DNA from: Paratinospora sagittata
Taxonomy: Eukaryota; Streptophyta; Magnoliopsida; Ranunculales; Menispermaceae
Direction of reading: 5' to 3'
Assembly (NCBI GenBank): GCA_035771175.1
Contig: CM069593.1
Span: forward strand, 40,237,741-40,301,740
DNA length: 64,000 nt
In this document: in pieces, positions 36,057-48,200 of the stretch
How the letters are laid out: every line of letters begins with the position of its first letter
How positions within the stretch are numbered: the first letter of the stretch is position 1
Position numbers and translations under genes: made by a program
Notes under the pieces: generated by a model
What the model saw: only the letters and a program-made list of their open reading frames with translations
Database searches by the model: none
What the model was told of the DNA's origin: nothing

Positions 36057-37452
36057 GGCGGTACACTCGCAGACGAGGCACTCATTTGGAATCATAACAA
36101 TGGTCATATCAGAGTACGCAGCGAAAATACAATTCATACAAGTCTGATTTCATTGAATTCAGAATTCATTTATACATGACATGGTCAAGAGAACAGACTC
36201 CCCAAAAATCCCCAATGAATAATATAAAAGGGTACAAAATGTGGGCCACATAAACCTGCACCCAATCTACCCTAATTTCCTGTGAAAATTTGGATAATAA
36301 TGGAGTGAGCTTAACGCGCTCAGTAGATAAAATAGTTCGTGAGTATAACAATTAATAAAGCATACTTCCTAATCAAATATCTTAAATACACATCAAAGCA
36401 TCATAATCAATCAATATGTGTGTATGCATGACACCGTCTCGTAATGGTTTGATGAACGTACATCGCCTGAGTTCACGTATAGATGTCATTCCCCAGGCGT
36501 AGCCAGGTTCTCATTATACGTCCCTTCTCAGGAACGATGCTCTGGATTCACGTACAAATGTCCCTCCCTAGACGTAGTCGAGTTCTCATTGTACGTCCCT
36601 CTCTAGAGAAATATAATGAATAGGGAGCAATGCTCCTAACTATTCTATGAGTCATAAACCACATACATCCCTAGGTGGTGATATGTATGATGCCAATGCA
36701 TGAACTGGTCTAGTCTACTGGTCTGATATTTTCTTGACATTTAGACTGACTTTGGCAACGTTTGGTGATCCTTATCAGGGTTGGTATCACGACGTGCAAG
36801 GTTAGGACATTCAGTATTACTTGTATAAGCTGATAGCTTTCAATAAGACCAACTAGATCAGTCCCCAGTTGATAGGTGAGACACAAGGTCTGCTTAAATA
36901 CCAATCGCCTAGAGCAACCCGCTGCCTCCCGTTCACTATTTAAAGTTACTGAGGACAAGACCGAGTCTAGTTGAGCCAGATTGACCACAAATCTGGTATT
37001 ACAACAGTGTAATACATGAACTCCAAATATACAGGCATACGTATGACAATATAAACATTATATGACATAATGCAGTGTAAATGAATGGTAGACATAATAA
37101 TAAATGAATGTAAATTTTAATAAAAGTTATAAAACACGCAAACCTATGTTTTGTTCCCCACCTTCAGATAAAAACTTCTTCTTTCAGATCTGGCGCTTTC
37201 CTCCGAACAGAACTTCGTTGCACCGCACCGAGAGTCTCGAACAGAGAGTCTCAAAAGACTAAAAACTCAGAATGAGTAGAAAAGAAAAGAAAATCACAAG
37301 AAAATGTGATTTGGTGTGAGGAATGAGAAATGAGGAGGGTTCGCCTGAACGTTAGGGTATGCGTTGCGCCTGAATGTTCGGGCGTTGTGCCTGAACGTTC
37401 GGGCAGGTACCCAAATTTTATTTTATTTTTTGTGCAATCCTAGGGTATTACA
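36057..37452 (-). repeat. 5' LTR of the gypsy element
   Basis: Minus-strand LTR of about 1.4 kb starting TGTAATACCC at 37452. Near its start are three GCCTGAACGTTCGGGC-type units (37343-37356, 37368-37383, 37389-37404). A donor-like AACATAG|GTTTGC lies at 37144/37143. The hairpin TGAGC...GCTCA is at 36306-36322 and the acceptor-like TTTTCACAG|G at 36280/36279. Its 3' end is missing: it runs into gag-derived sequence near 36030-36057, where a repeated ATCAGAGTACGCAGCG word (about 36028 and 36108) suggests a repeat-mediated deletion of the leader and primer-binding site. Confidence 0.75.
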
Positions 37453-37739
37453 CCAACACCGTGGACCAGGTTTATGGGCCAAATTGAACAAAATATATGG
37501 GTTGAAAATTTAGATTTTTTATTTATAACAAATCAAAATATATGAATGATAAATAAAATAGAATAATATGATTTGTATTGTTAAAAAAATTATAACAGTA
37601 CAATTCACGATTACTAGGTCAAATACATCATAAAAAATTAAATAATTTACAATACTTGAAAATATAACATTATCCTTCCAAAAAAATACAAGGGCAACAT
37701 TATAATTTTAGCAAAAAATAAAAATAAAAATTTATTGGC
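37453..37739. other. hAT 3' non-coding flank
   Basis: Starts with the right-hand CCAAC duplication of the gypsy element and contains no coding frame. It continues the hAT relic beyond its stop codon region near 37725. Confidence 0.4.
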
Positions 37740-37954
37740 TGTCATTTTCAATATCTTCAATTGGAATTTGTATTTGGTAATTATTTCGATTTCCTTCTTC
37801 ACTCAAATATCAATCTTTTAAACAAATCAATGTTTCAATTATTTCATATTTCAATATGCTTCGATAATTATCAACGAGACGTCCGCCAGACCGGAATGCA
37901 GACTCCAAAGCAACTGTAGAAGCAAAAATAGTTAGTAAATCTAGAAAGAATAGG
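37740..37954 (-). pseudogene. hAT transposase C-terminal dimerisation region
   Basis: On the minus strand, VALESAFRSGGRLVDNYRS then EIIETLIC matches the hAT family C-terminal dimerisation region (VASESAFSTGGRVLDPYRS, VEALIC in intact copies). It is cut at 37954 by solo LTR D and continues beyond that insertion at 40840-40892. A stop follows shortly after ICLKD. Confidence 0.75.
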
Positions 37955-40839
37955 TGTAGCACCTGTGCCTTTAGGTGACGTCATTTTGACCCATAGTGTA
38001 TCCTATACTATTTGTATACGTATGTGTATATGTATTTTGATGCTCGAGGTACGTAAGTTCGAGTGTCTTTGCATGATTTTAGATCATAAAGGGTGCGCAT
38101 GAAATTTCGGAACCATCGGAGACCCGTTCGACGCCAAAACATTTCAAAAACGATGTTTTGGATCCAGTGGAGCTTTCTCCATGGAGGAAGAAATTTCTGT
38201 CACAACTTACATCAATGGTTTGATCTCCTAGATCCGTTGTCTGATTGGGCTGAAATTTTGTCAGCTCATTCTTATATGATAGATCTTCATTATGAACGGT
38301 GAAGATCTTGATTGGAGTTACCTACTTTGAGTTATAAGACCCAAAACACTGTTTCACGGATTCTGGGATTTTCTTATGCAGTTTTGATCAAACAGTTAGA
38401 TCTCACAATCCCACCGTTGGATTGAGCCTAAAGTTTACCAGAATGTTGATAACTTACTCATTCAACGTTTGAACGGTTAAGATGTTAAACTCGTACGTAT
38501 TTTGTAAGAAATGGACTATCTAAGTGCAAGTATTGTAACAGGAAATCTGGATTTTTGATAGTTTTGGCAACTTTTAGTTGTGGGCCTAAGCTTATCTATT
38601 TAAGCAACCAAAACGGGATTTTAGGCTCATTTGCTCATTTCTCAGCCAGGAAAGAGAGAAAGGAGCTGGAGAGGAGAAAAGGAGAGGAAAGTTAGAGTTT
38701 GGTGATTTCTTGCTCAAGAACACCTAAGGTTTGTATTTTTCCTCCATTTCTTCCTTGAATCTCTCTATTAGTTGCATGATAGCTTTATTTTGAGCATGAG
38801 GGTTTTATTTTGATGCATGCATTGTGATGAACTTTGGATGGGTGGAAGACCAAAGTTGGAGTTGAGTCTTGCATATCACATATGTGTGATTAGAGAGTGC
38901 AAGGAGTACACTAATGGTGAAAGCCTCAATTTCTAGCAAGAAATTGAAAGGTTTAGTTCAAATGACCTATACTTAGTTTATGGCCTTAGACTTTTTCAAA
39001 ATGTTTGCATGTCAACTATGTTGATCTAGTGGCCATTGTGGATGATTCCATGTTGCAAGATCAGTAAAATTCATGGTTGAACATGGTGGCCTAGTGTAAA
39101 ATTGGTAATAGGGCTTATGTGTGAAAATTTCCAGATTTAGGGCTTTTGATGCTCCTGATATAAAAACTGGAAAATTATGCAATGTAGGTCTAATTGGACA
39201 TGATTAGGGTTGTTTGATGATTGAATTCAGTGGGTTCTCATAATGGACGCCCTAAGGTTAACTAATTTTGATCTAGGCTAAGTATTTGACATTTTTCATG
39301 TACTTTGGCAATGTTGCATGTAATTTGGGGATTTTGCCCAAATTGGGACTTTTCACCCAAAGCAAGCCAATTTATGAAATTGACTTGGGGATTGTTTAAT
39401 TGGACCCAAATTGAGTAGAATCATGGGTTTAAAATGTTAGAACCTATGTTAAATTGATATGACTTAGTTCATTTTGACCTTATGTTTTATATTGGCCTAA
39501 TTGGGGATTTTGACCAAGACTTAGTCAATTGATGAAATTGACTTGATGTATAGTCTAATTGACCCTAATTATAATTGAATTTCATGTATATTAGTGGTTG
39601 GATCATGGGATCACCCTATTATATTCAATTTAGGTCAATCTTAGTTTAATTGAGTCTAAATGATCAAGTTGGGAAATATGAAAATTGGCTCAAGGGGGTA
39701 ATCAATTTAGAATCTAATTGACTTTAGATTGGGTTTGAACATGAGGTTTTGACACACTTTATGACTGATTTACAGTTGTGTGAACCATGTTATTTCCAGG
39801 TCTTGTGATTGATCTTGAACCCGTTTAGTCAATTGGAGAGTTTTGGCAATTGGATTGGCTAGACTTAGCCAATCAAGTGTGAGTGTTCTTTTACTTTTGG
39901 ATTATTTATATGTGGCATTGTAGTATAGAAATGTTTTAAATACTTATGTATGATGGTATGCATGTTTTAATATTCCATGAAATTCATTTGAGCATAATTC
40001 ATTGGGATGACAATTTGGGTTGAGGCCCCTAGTTGGAATTTCTTCTTTTTGGGAATTCTCGTAAGTCTAGCGGCAATCCCAGTTGTGTACCTGGCAGAGG
40101 GTTTTATGTCTTGTGTATGGGTAGGTTTGTTTAAATTAATCCTACGTGTTGCACGACCCCATAAACCCTATTAGAATACGAGTATTGTGTGTGTTTTCGG
40201 GCGCTGTGTGTCGCGCACCAGGCCTTGAAACCCCCATACTCATGAGGTGTTAGGATTGCATGAGCATGACTACAAAATGTTATGCATTGTCTTATGTATG
40301 ACTTGATGCATTATGTTAGCATGTATGTAATATATTTCGTCATCATGACAATTTCAACTGTTTTATGATCTTACCATGTTTTATAAATGCACGTATATGC
40401 CACTTGTAAATAACATTCACTGAGCTGGCTGTAGCTCACACCTCACCATCTTCTTTCAGGATCTGATAGAAAAGGAATAGGGAAGGCTTGACTGCGAAGC
40501 GTCCCTTGTTTTTGTTTCATGTAGGTGTTGTACATTTAGTTTTGTATTTTGATAATTATGTACATGATAACACCTAGTAATTGTATATTTAACACATAGT
40601 TGGGATGTGTTGGGTTTTGTATCGTTTTGAAGACTCTGAAATTTTATGTTTGTAAAACTTTGGAGAAGTAATATTTTATTTCATTATGATCATGATAGTT
40701 GGTTGTTAATGATGTACTTTCATTTCTTTTTGGGGATTCGTATATGTATTTTAGGTTGACGGACGTCGGGTGTACCGACGGAGGGTATACTCGGAGGTTC
40801 CCGTGCCGGTCATCACGTCACGTATAGTAGGTCGTGACA
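37955..40839 (+). mobile_element. Solo LTR D (Tekay-like), TSD ATAGG
   Basis: A 2885-bp sequence, TGTAGCACCTG...GGTCGTGACA, flanked by ATAGG on both sides (37950-37954, 40840-40844). It has no internal coding. Order of marks: degenerate repeats with GGATTGAGC-type words (38230-38480), TATTTAAG box (about 38597), purine-rich leader (38645-38700), donor-like CCTAAG|GTTTG (38728/38729), hairpin TGAGCT-GGCTGT-AGCTCA (40421-40438), acceptor-like CTTTCAG|G (40459/40460), and CATCACGTCAC near the end. It is similar to the outer LTR G at 45266. It interrupts the hAT transposase gene. Confidence 0.85.
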
Positions 40840-40892
40840 ATAGGACTATTTTTTTTTGTTGTCTCCACTAATACTTCAAATTGGGAAAAATA
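40840..40892 (-). pseudogene. hAT transposase fragment between two LTR insertions
   Basis: A 53-bp remnant. Its minus-strand reading gives FEVLV and, one frame over, WRQQKK. This corresponds to the FDILxWWKxN region that precedes the dimerisation domain in hAT transposases. It is bounded by solo LTR D on the left and LTR E on the right. Confidence 0.5.
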
Positions 40893-41896
40893 TGTCACGA
40901 CACCCCTGACGTAGGCTGATGTCATAACCGGTACAGTGTACTATACACCGTACATCTTATATACAGTATACAATACACTGTCAACCTCAACAAACATTCA
41001 CAATAATTCCTAAAATTTATAGAAATTTTGGCAGCATCTCTCTATAAAATGGACAATTCACATTTTTTCCTAATATACCACAAATCAAATCAAAGATATA
41101 TATATAAATAATCATCACAGTCATTCCATTCATTCCACAAATCAAATTCTCACCTGATAATTATATGTGATTATCTCATTTCATCATCACAAGCATTGTC
41201 TAACCCAAAATATCAAATCAAAATCTATGTACAACTCATCTATGTGATAATATATATATGTAGATGTGATATATATTCATTTGAAAATAAAGAAAATATA
41301 ATTCATTTCCTTTCACATACATGTACATTAACAAAATAAGAATGTAAATCACGTATCTACTCTCGTGCTTTTCCTTTTAACTCTGTACCTGAAATATTGA
41401 AGGAAATAGAGTGAGCAACCAACAGCTCAGTGAATATATCTCTTGATATGACAATTATATACATTTAGGAAAATATGGCATTTAAAATCATTTCAAACAA
41501 GTATTAAACACATGCATCATTCAACGAATATATCATACATGTCAACAACATAGATTTCATGAGTTTTCAAGAAAATAATGCATCATTTTCCACAAAATCC
41601 ACAATCTCCCTCCTTCAAGGCAAGAGAGCGGGTCTAACCCTTGTATAGTCGTTACAAGGTAGCCACAGCCTCTCATTACCCAATTCACAGTCATTTCAAG
41701 GATCTTCAATCCTTGTTAGGGCAGGCCTACTGACAATGAGGTTACGCATAACACTTATCCGGGTCTAATTCTTAACGAAATGACACCAACTTGCATTTGC
41801 AAGTCTCACATGCTCCAATACTAAAAAGAAATCATTTATGAATGCAAATTAAAACACAAATGCAACATTATATGCATAGCATATTTACATTCAAAC

Positions 41897-44113
41897 TGTC
41901 CCGACACCTCTGACGTAGGCTGACGTCATGACCGGCACAATGCACTATACACTGTACATACCCATATACAGTATACAATACACTGTCAGCCTTCACGTAC
42001 TCTCACAATCCATCCCAAACTTACAGAAATTTTTTTTTTCTATACCACAAATCAAATCCAATCAACTAACTATATAGATGATCATTCCACTCACATTCAT
42101 TTCATTCATTCCACAAATTAAATTCCCAACTGATAAATATATTTCATCATCCCAAGCATTATATAAGATTACCACACAACCCATCTAGGTGATAGTATAT
42201 TTATAGTATGTGATAATTATACATATCAAAATAACAAAAATATAATCTATTTCCTCCAAGCATACGTACACGTACCAGACGAAGGTTCACGTGATTATCA
42301 CTCACGGATTTTTCCTTTTCCCTTCGACTCAATACCTGAAATATTGAAGGAAATGAGGTGAGCAAACAACAGCTCAGTGAATATAGTTCTTGAGATGACA
42401 ATTATATACATTTAGAGAAATATGACATTTAAAATCATTTCAAACACTTATTCAACAGATGCATCATTCAACTCATATATCATACATGTCAACAACATAA
42501 ATTGCATGAGTTTTCAATAACACAATGCACAATCTCCCTCCTCCGCAAGGTAAAAGAGCGGGTCTAACCCTTGTATGGCCGTACAAGGTAGACACAGCTT
42601 CTCATCACCCAATTCACAGTCATTTCAAGGATCACAACCCTTGTTAGGACAGACCTACTGACAATGAGGACTCACAAAACCTCATCCGGGTCTAATTCCT
42701 AACGAAATGACAATGAGGATTCGCAAAACCTCATCATTTCAAACTCCAATTGTTAAAATCAGTTTGCATGATCCATAAAACTCAATGTATATATAAATAT
42801 ACCATGCATACAATCAAACATTTTATATATGTATAATGTCATACAAGAACCAAATCAATGAAACTATACTCACAGTGGTTACACAGGGTTTATAAGCCAA
42901 CCTCTAAAATCGAGCAACAATAAACGTCATTGCTTCCTCAAAAGCGTTTATCCATGCCCTTAAGCGTCAATTTAAACACTGAAATTACCCATAGAGTATC
43001 ATGAGAATCATCATTTACCATATCAGTAGCTACTAAAATATCAACTCATTGTTCACAGTACTATTCATTTTTTTACTATTTACTATTTACCATTCACTAT
43101 TCACTATGCACTATGCACTATTCACTTTTACTATTTATTATTCACTATTCACTTTTACTATTTACTATTCACTTTTACTATTCACTATTCATTTTTACTA
43201 TTCATCTGAAATATGTAAATTGTATTAAAATTGTCAAATGGTCTTCAAAAATCATAAAATTGAATCTAACCACATATTCGGGGTCCCGACAGTCCAAGGA
43301 ACGTTTTTCTACCTTTCTAGCGGATTTTCATTCACGTTTGGTCAAAACCCCAATTTTTTGAAAACGCCGTAAAACGGCTCCCAAAGTCAAAATTACTCCG
43401 CTAAAAAGTTTACGTCTAGCTTAGATATCAATTTTACGAAGAAAAATAGCAACAATAGCTTACCGCGATTTCGGATTTCGCGTTCTCCCTTTTTTTCCTT
43501 TCTTTCTTCTCCGTCGTTCTCTCGTGCGGCTCTCTCTCTGTTCTTCTCTTTCCCTTCTTTTAATTTTGTTCCAGCAACTTCCTTTCATTTCTTTCTAATT
43601 CTTTTTTTTATTTTTTTATTTTTTATTTTTTTTGTACACGTTGGATAGTTACATGTTGGAGAGTGAGAGGTTGAAATTAAAAATGAAAGTTGATCTAAAC
43701 GTTGGATAGTTACATGTTGGAGAGTGAGAGGTTGAAATTAAAAATGAAAGTGAATATATAAATGATCCAATGCACCTCATCCTCAATAGTTAACCAACTC
43801 ACCCCATCTTAATTCATTCATTCACTTTCATTCATTCAATCATACTCCAATCCACATATTTAATTAACCAACCCCATAAATTAATCAATTTAATTCAACT
43901 CCATTTTTTTAATAGGTTGATCTCATATGTATCATCTTCATCTCATAATTTTATTTATTTACTAATCATACACGCGTATATTTAGCGCATACGTATCAAA
44001 TACGTGTATTATCACGTGTATATTTAGCTCATACGTATAAAATATGTGTATTATACATCTCTATATACGCGTACTTCAACGTATGTATTTTAATAAAATT
44101 ACGGGGTGTTACA
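41897..44113 (-). mobile_element. Solo LTR F nested in LTR E, TSD CAAAC
   Basis: A 2217-bp LTR, TGTCCCGACACC...GGGGTGTTACA, flanked by CAAAC (41892-41896 and 44114-44118). It lies on the minus strand. Donor-like CGCG|GTAAGC is at 43464/43463 and follows a purine-rich leader. Hairpin TGAGC...GCTCA is at 42359-42376 and acceptor-like TTTCAG|GTAT at 42336/42335. A TGACGTCA palindrome lies near the left (3') end. The region 43040-43205 is a degenerate run of TACTATTCAC words. Confidence 0.85.
43640..43761. repeat. 61-bp tandem duplication inside LTR F
   Basis: A unit beginning GTTGGATAGTTACATG and containing GAGAGTGAGAGGTTG occurs twice in tandem with a 61-bp step (43640 and 43701), nearly identical. 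It lies in the upstream (U3-like) part of the LTR. Confidence 0.85.
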
Positions 44114-45265
44114 CAAACATTTCATATATTTAAAATGTCATACAAGATCCAAAATCAAGAAAATATACTCACGGTACAATATTTTTCAACTTAATTACAA
44201 TCACGTCGCTTTCGAGTCCATCTCCAATTTAAATCCAACTAATTCAACCTGTCACAACCACTCCATAATTCAATTTCATTTATTCATATCAATTTATATA
44301 TTTAATTTCTCAATTCACTTCAAATCACCAATAATAATGATCAACCTTAAAAATATTATACACATTCTGTGACTTAAAATTCCAACTCAATTTAGGACTC
44401 ATAAGCAGTTGAAGAAACTACTATTTCGTTTCTGTGGTCAATCTAGATATTTCCACAAGAAAGAACAGTGAAAATAGATTTCCAATTCATATTTTCACTA
44501 GTTCTCAGTTTTATTTTTCTCCTGTAACATATATCAATTTTATTAAAAATATAATACATTCCTAAAATTATTCTGTCCACATCGACACGTGTAAAATCCG
44601 TCATACTACCATTCTACTACCTTCAACATGTATTTTATTAAGATTTTACACGTTCGCGGAGGCATCCAAAGTCAATTTTACTCACAAAAATCATATATTT
44701 AGCTACGAAAAATATCAAATCATATCCAAAAATCACGATCTTAGTATCGAAACGTCCGGAATTCAGTTCTCTACGATTCTATAATCTCAAACCGGAGTTT
44801 CACTGGAGTCCAATTCCATTTTATTCACCGGATATAATCACAATACTATTCACGATACTGTTCAATTTAATTCAACTTCATTTTTTTAAATTGTAAGCAC
44901 CCATATAGGATGATCCCATATGTATCATCTTCATTTCATAATTTTATTTATTTACTAATCATACACGCATATATTTGGCTCCTACGTATAAAATATGTGT
45001 ATTATACATCTCGATATACGCGTAATTCAATGTATGTATTTATTAAAATTACGGGGTGTAACAGAATATGTTCTTCATGTTGGCCTAGATATGTTCGAAA
45101 AGGGGGCGAATTGGACACTTAGCAGATTAATACCTTTTTTTTACAATGGTAATAATATGAAAGCAGGTTAAACAAGATATGACAAAGATAGCTCAATGAC
45201 AATAATGAAAGCAGCTAGCTAACAATGCACACAAGATTTATAGTGGTTCGGTCGCGCTTACATCC

Positions 45266-48200
45266 TGTAATGCCCTGTACCCCAGGCTGACATCGTCTTG
45301 ACACGTAAGATACTAAAATATACGTATTTATATGTGTATGACTCGTAGAAACCACACATATTTTTTTGGTTCGGAATTCCCTAGGCTTAGAAGCCAAATG
45401 GATCAGATTCGGTAACGTTCCAATTGCCCGCACCTTAAGAATTAAAAAAGCCAAATTGACTATGACCTTGAGATGCATGCCCCAGATAGCTTCGCGGACC
45501 TCACAGTTGCTTCTGGAACGTGTTTTACAAAAAAATTCATATAAAGTAGGTCTTGCTTTGATTTCGGAATGGTCGAACATCAAAAAAATTTCAATATACA
45601 TATATATATATATATGGAGATGAAGTAATTTTTGTCACCAATTACATCAATGTTTTAAACTCCTAGATCCGTGGTCTGATTGAGCTGAAATTTTGGCAGA
45701 TTATTCTTATCTGATAGGCATTCATTTTGTACGGTGAAGATCTTAATCGGATTTGTCTACTGTGAGGTATAAGATTCCAAACACTGTTGCTCAGATTTGC
45801 AGATTTTCTTGCGCAATTTTGATCAAACGATTGGATCTTGTATTCTCACCGTTGGATTGAGCTGCAATTTTATCAGAAGGTTGGTAACTGACTCATAAAA
45901 AATTTGTGTGGTTAAGATATTAACTTGGTGAGTCGTTTGCAATAAATTAATTATCTAAGTGCAAGTAATTGTAACAGGGAAACTATTTTTTTATTTAAGT
46001 GTGTCTTTTTTAGTGTGGGCCCAACTTGCAACTTTGCTTCTATAAAACCAATTGGACGAATTTCTTGCTCATTTTAGGCTTAGAAAAGGGGGGAAAAGAG
46101 GTGGAGAAGAGAAGTGGAGAAAAAACCAAGGGTTTTGGGTGTTCTTGCTCAAGAATATCTTAAGGTAAACATGTTTTACTATTCTTCTTCTTAAAAATCT
46201 CTTTAGCTTATGCATTTGAGCTTCATTTTTTATCTAAGTAATGGTATGAGCCATGGTTTGGAAGTGTTTCAGACCTAGGGTTTGGTTGCATGTGCTCTTT
46301 TGAACTTGTTAATGGTAGAAATGGCTTCCCTTGACCTAGAACAATATCCATGAAGTGTTTTCCACATTCAAATCTCGAATTTGAAGGGGTGGTGGAAGAA
46401 TACTTGTTGGAGATAGACCTTGCATGTTTGATATGTGTGTTTGGATGTTGTTGGGAACCCATTAATGGTGAAACCTCCAATTTCTAGCAAGAAATTAGTG
46501 GGGTTGTTTGTATTTGACCTAAATCTAATTTATGGACTTAGGGTTTTCCAATTGATTTGCATGTCAACTATGTTGATTAAATGGGTCATTGTGGATGAAT
46601 GATGGTTTAAAAAACTAATTTTTCATGTTGAAAAACCTAGCTGTAGTGCAAATTTGGCTAAGGCAATGATTCGGGACTTTGCCTAAATTTGGGGTTTTTG
46701 GCCTAGATTAAGTCAATTAATTAAATTGATATGAGATTAGTCTAAATTGACCATGGGAATCAACCTTAGGCATTCCTTTGGGTTGCATGAGATCTAATCA
46801 GTTGTATAATGGTTTGAATGAGCTATATGGGTTAGCTCATTGGTGCAACCATTTTAGAGTCTATGTTGGCCAGTGAATTAAGGCTTAATTATGGTTAATA
46901 GACATGTAATTGGACTGATTTTAATGATGAATGAGCTTATGTTATGTGCAAGGTTTGTGATTGATCCAATTGTGCCAATTGAGGGTTGAAGTGACTTGTA
47001 TTGGTTGGATTTGGATTGACTAAGTCTAGCCAATCAATAGTGAATGTTTCTTTACATTTGGTTTCTATATGTGGCATTGTATAATATAGAATGTTTTGAA
47101 TTGATATATATGTGTTATGCATGATTTAATGATGGATGAAATGAATTTGAGCATAGTTTAGTTGGGTTAGCAATTGGGTGGATCTCCTAGTATGGAGTTT
47201 TGGGTAATTCCATTAGGTTGGATGGTGATCCCTAGTTGTGGACCTTGCAAAGGATTTTTATAGATTGTGTATGTTAGGATCGCCTAGGCATGGTACTTGT
47301 CTTGGTGGGCTGATCCTATGGTTCATACAATCCCAGAAATCCTAATAGAATACGGGTAAAGAAGTTCAATTGGGCAATGGATGTCGCGCACTCAGGCTCT
47401 TATATTGCTTCTTACTTATGAGGTTTCTAGGATTGCATATAACATGCTTGGAAAATGAAATGCATTGTCTTGAATATTGATATTGTGACGCCCCAAAAAT
47501 CTTTTCATCTAGCTCATAACTCATTTGCACCTTGTCCAAACTCTATGTGTTTGCCTTGTTGTGTTTGATTGTGTGTTTGATGTTTGATGCGGGTTATTTC
47601 GAGTGTTTTTGCATGGTTTTAAGTTGTATAATGTGTATGAGAAGTCTCAGGATGATTGGAGGCTCGTCGGGTATCGAAACAGGGCAAAAAAGAGGCTTTG
47701 AGATCATGGAGCGAGCTCCAAGGGAGGAGGAAGCGCACTCCATGAGTGGCCTGAAACCTGAAAATTTCCAGTTTTTGGGTGGAGTGCGCTCCATGAAGAG
47801 AAAACCCAGAATTTTTTTGGAAATCACCCGAAAAGCCCAAAAAAAAAATGTTCAAGACTCAGTGGAGCGCGCTCCATGGCCCGAAACCCAGAAAAATTCA
47901 TTTTTTGTCAATTTTTAGTTGTGGGCCCAATTTGTGTATTTAAGCAACCAACATCCAAAATAGGTTCATTAGCACGTTATTTACTTAGAGAAGAGGGGAA
48001 AGAGGAGGAGAGGAGAAAAGGAGGAGAAACCTAGGGTTTTTGGTGGTTCCTTGCTCAATCTCTCCTAAGGTATGTGTAATTCCTCATTTTCTTCCTAAAA
48101 TCTCTTTGTGGTTGTGTAAATAAGCTTCATTTTGATCTAGGAGTGGGTATGAACCACGGTTTGGGGGTGTCCCTAACCTTGGGTTTATTGATTTTCGCCC

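Larger units (their letters stand above)
29748..37452 (-). mobile_element. Ty3/gypsy Tekay-like chromovirus with internal inversion, TSD CCAAC
   Basis: A 7705-bp element flanked by CCAAC (29743-29747 and 37453-37457), with ends TGTTACACCCC at the left and CCCTAGGGTATTACA at the right. It lies on the minus strand. The 5' LTR is on the right (about 36057-37452) and is followed by gag (36000-34900) and protease-RT (34853-33533). The 3' LTR is at the left edge (29748-30760). The middle part, about 30759-33533, carries RNase H, integrase, chromodomain, polypurine tract and the first 106 bp of the 3' LTR on the opposite (plus) strand, so it is inverted. The Tekay/Del assignment rests on the protease-RT sequence style, the C-terminal chromodomain and the LTR type. 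The two LTRs look very similar by eye. Confidence 0.85.
40893..45063 (-). mobile_element. Solo LTR E, interrupted by LTR F; TSD AAATA/GAATA
   Basis: Minus-strand LTR: the left edge TGTCACGACACCCC is the 3' end and the right edge CGGGGTGTAACA is the 5' start. Flanks are AAATA (40888-40892) and GAATA (45064-45068), one mismatch. Without the nested LTR F it is about 1.95 kb. Marks on the minus strand are the TGAGC/GCTCA hairpin (41412-41429) and acceptor-like TTTCAG|GTAC (41389/41388). GATGTCATAACCGG lies near the left end. Its sequence is close to F, so one subfamily inserted into itself. Confidence 0.75.

Noticed and set aside
43040..43205. CRISPR-like regular repeat of TACTATTCAC words
   Set aside because: The sequence is nuclear plant DNA, the units are 7-14 bp, irregular and lack unique spacers. 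It is a simple degenerate tandem repeat inside LTR F.
47532..47918. Protein-coding gene of 128 codons in LTR H
   Set aside because: The frame lies in the palindrome-rich upstream part of a solo LTR, has no domain, and its openness follows from GC-richer repeats.
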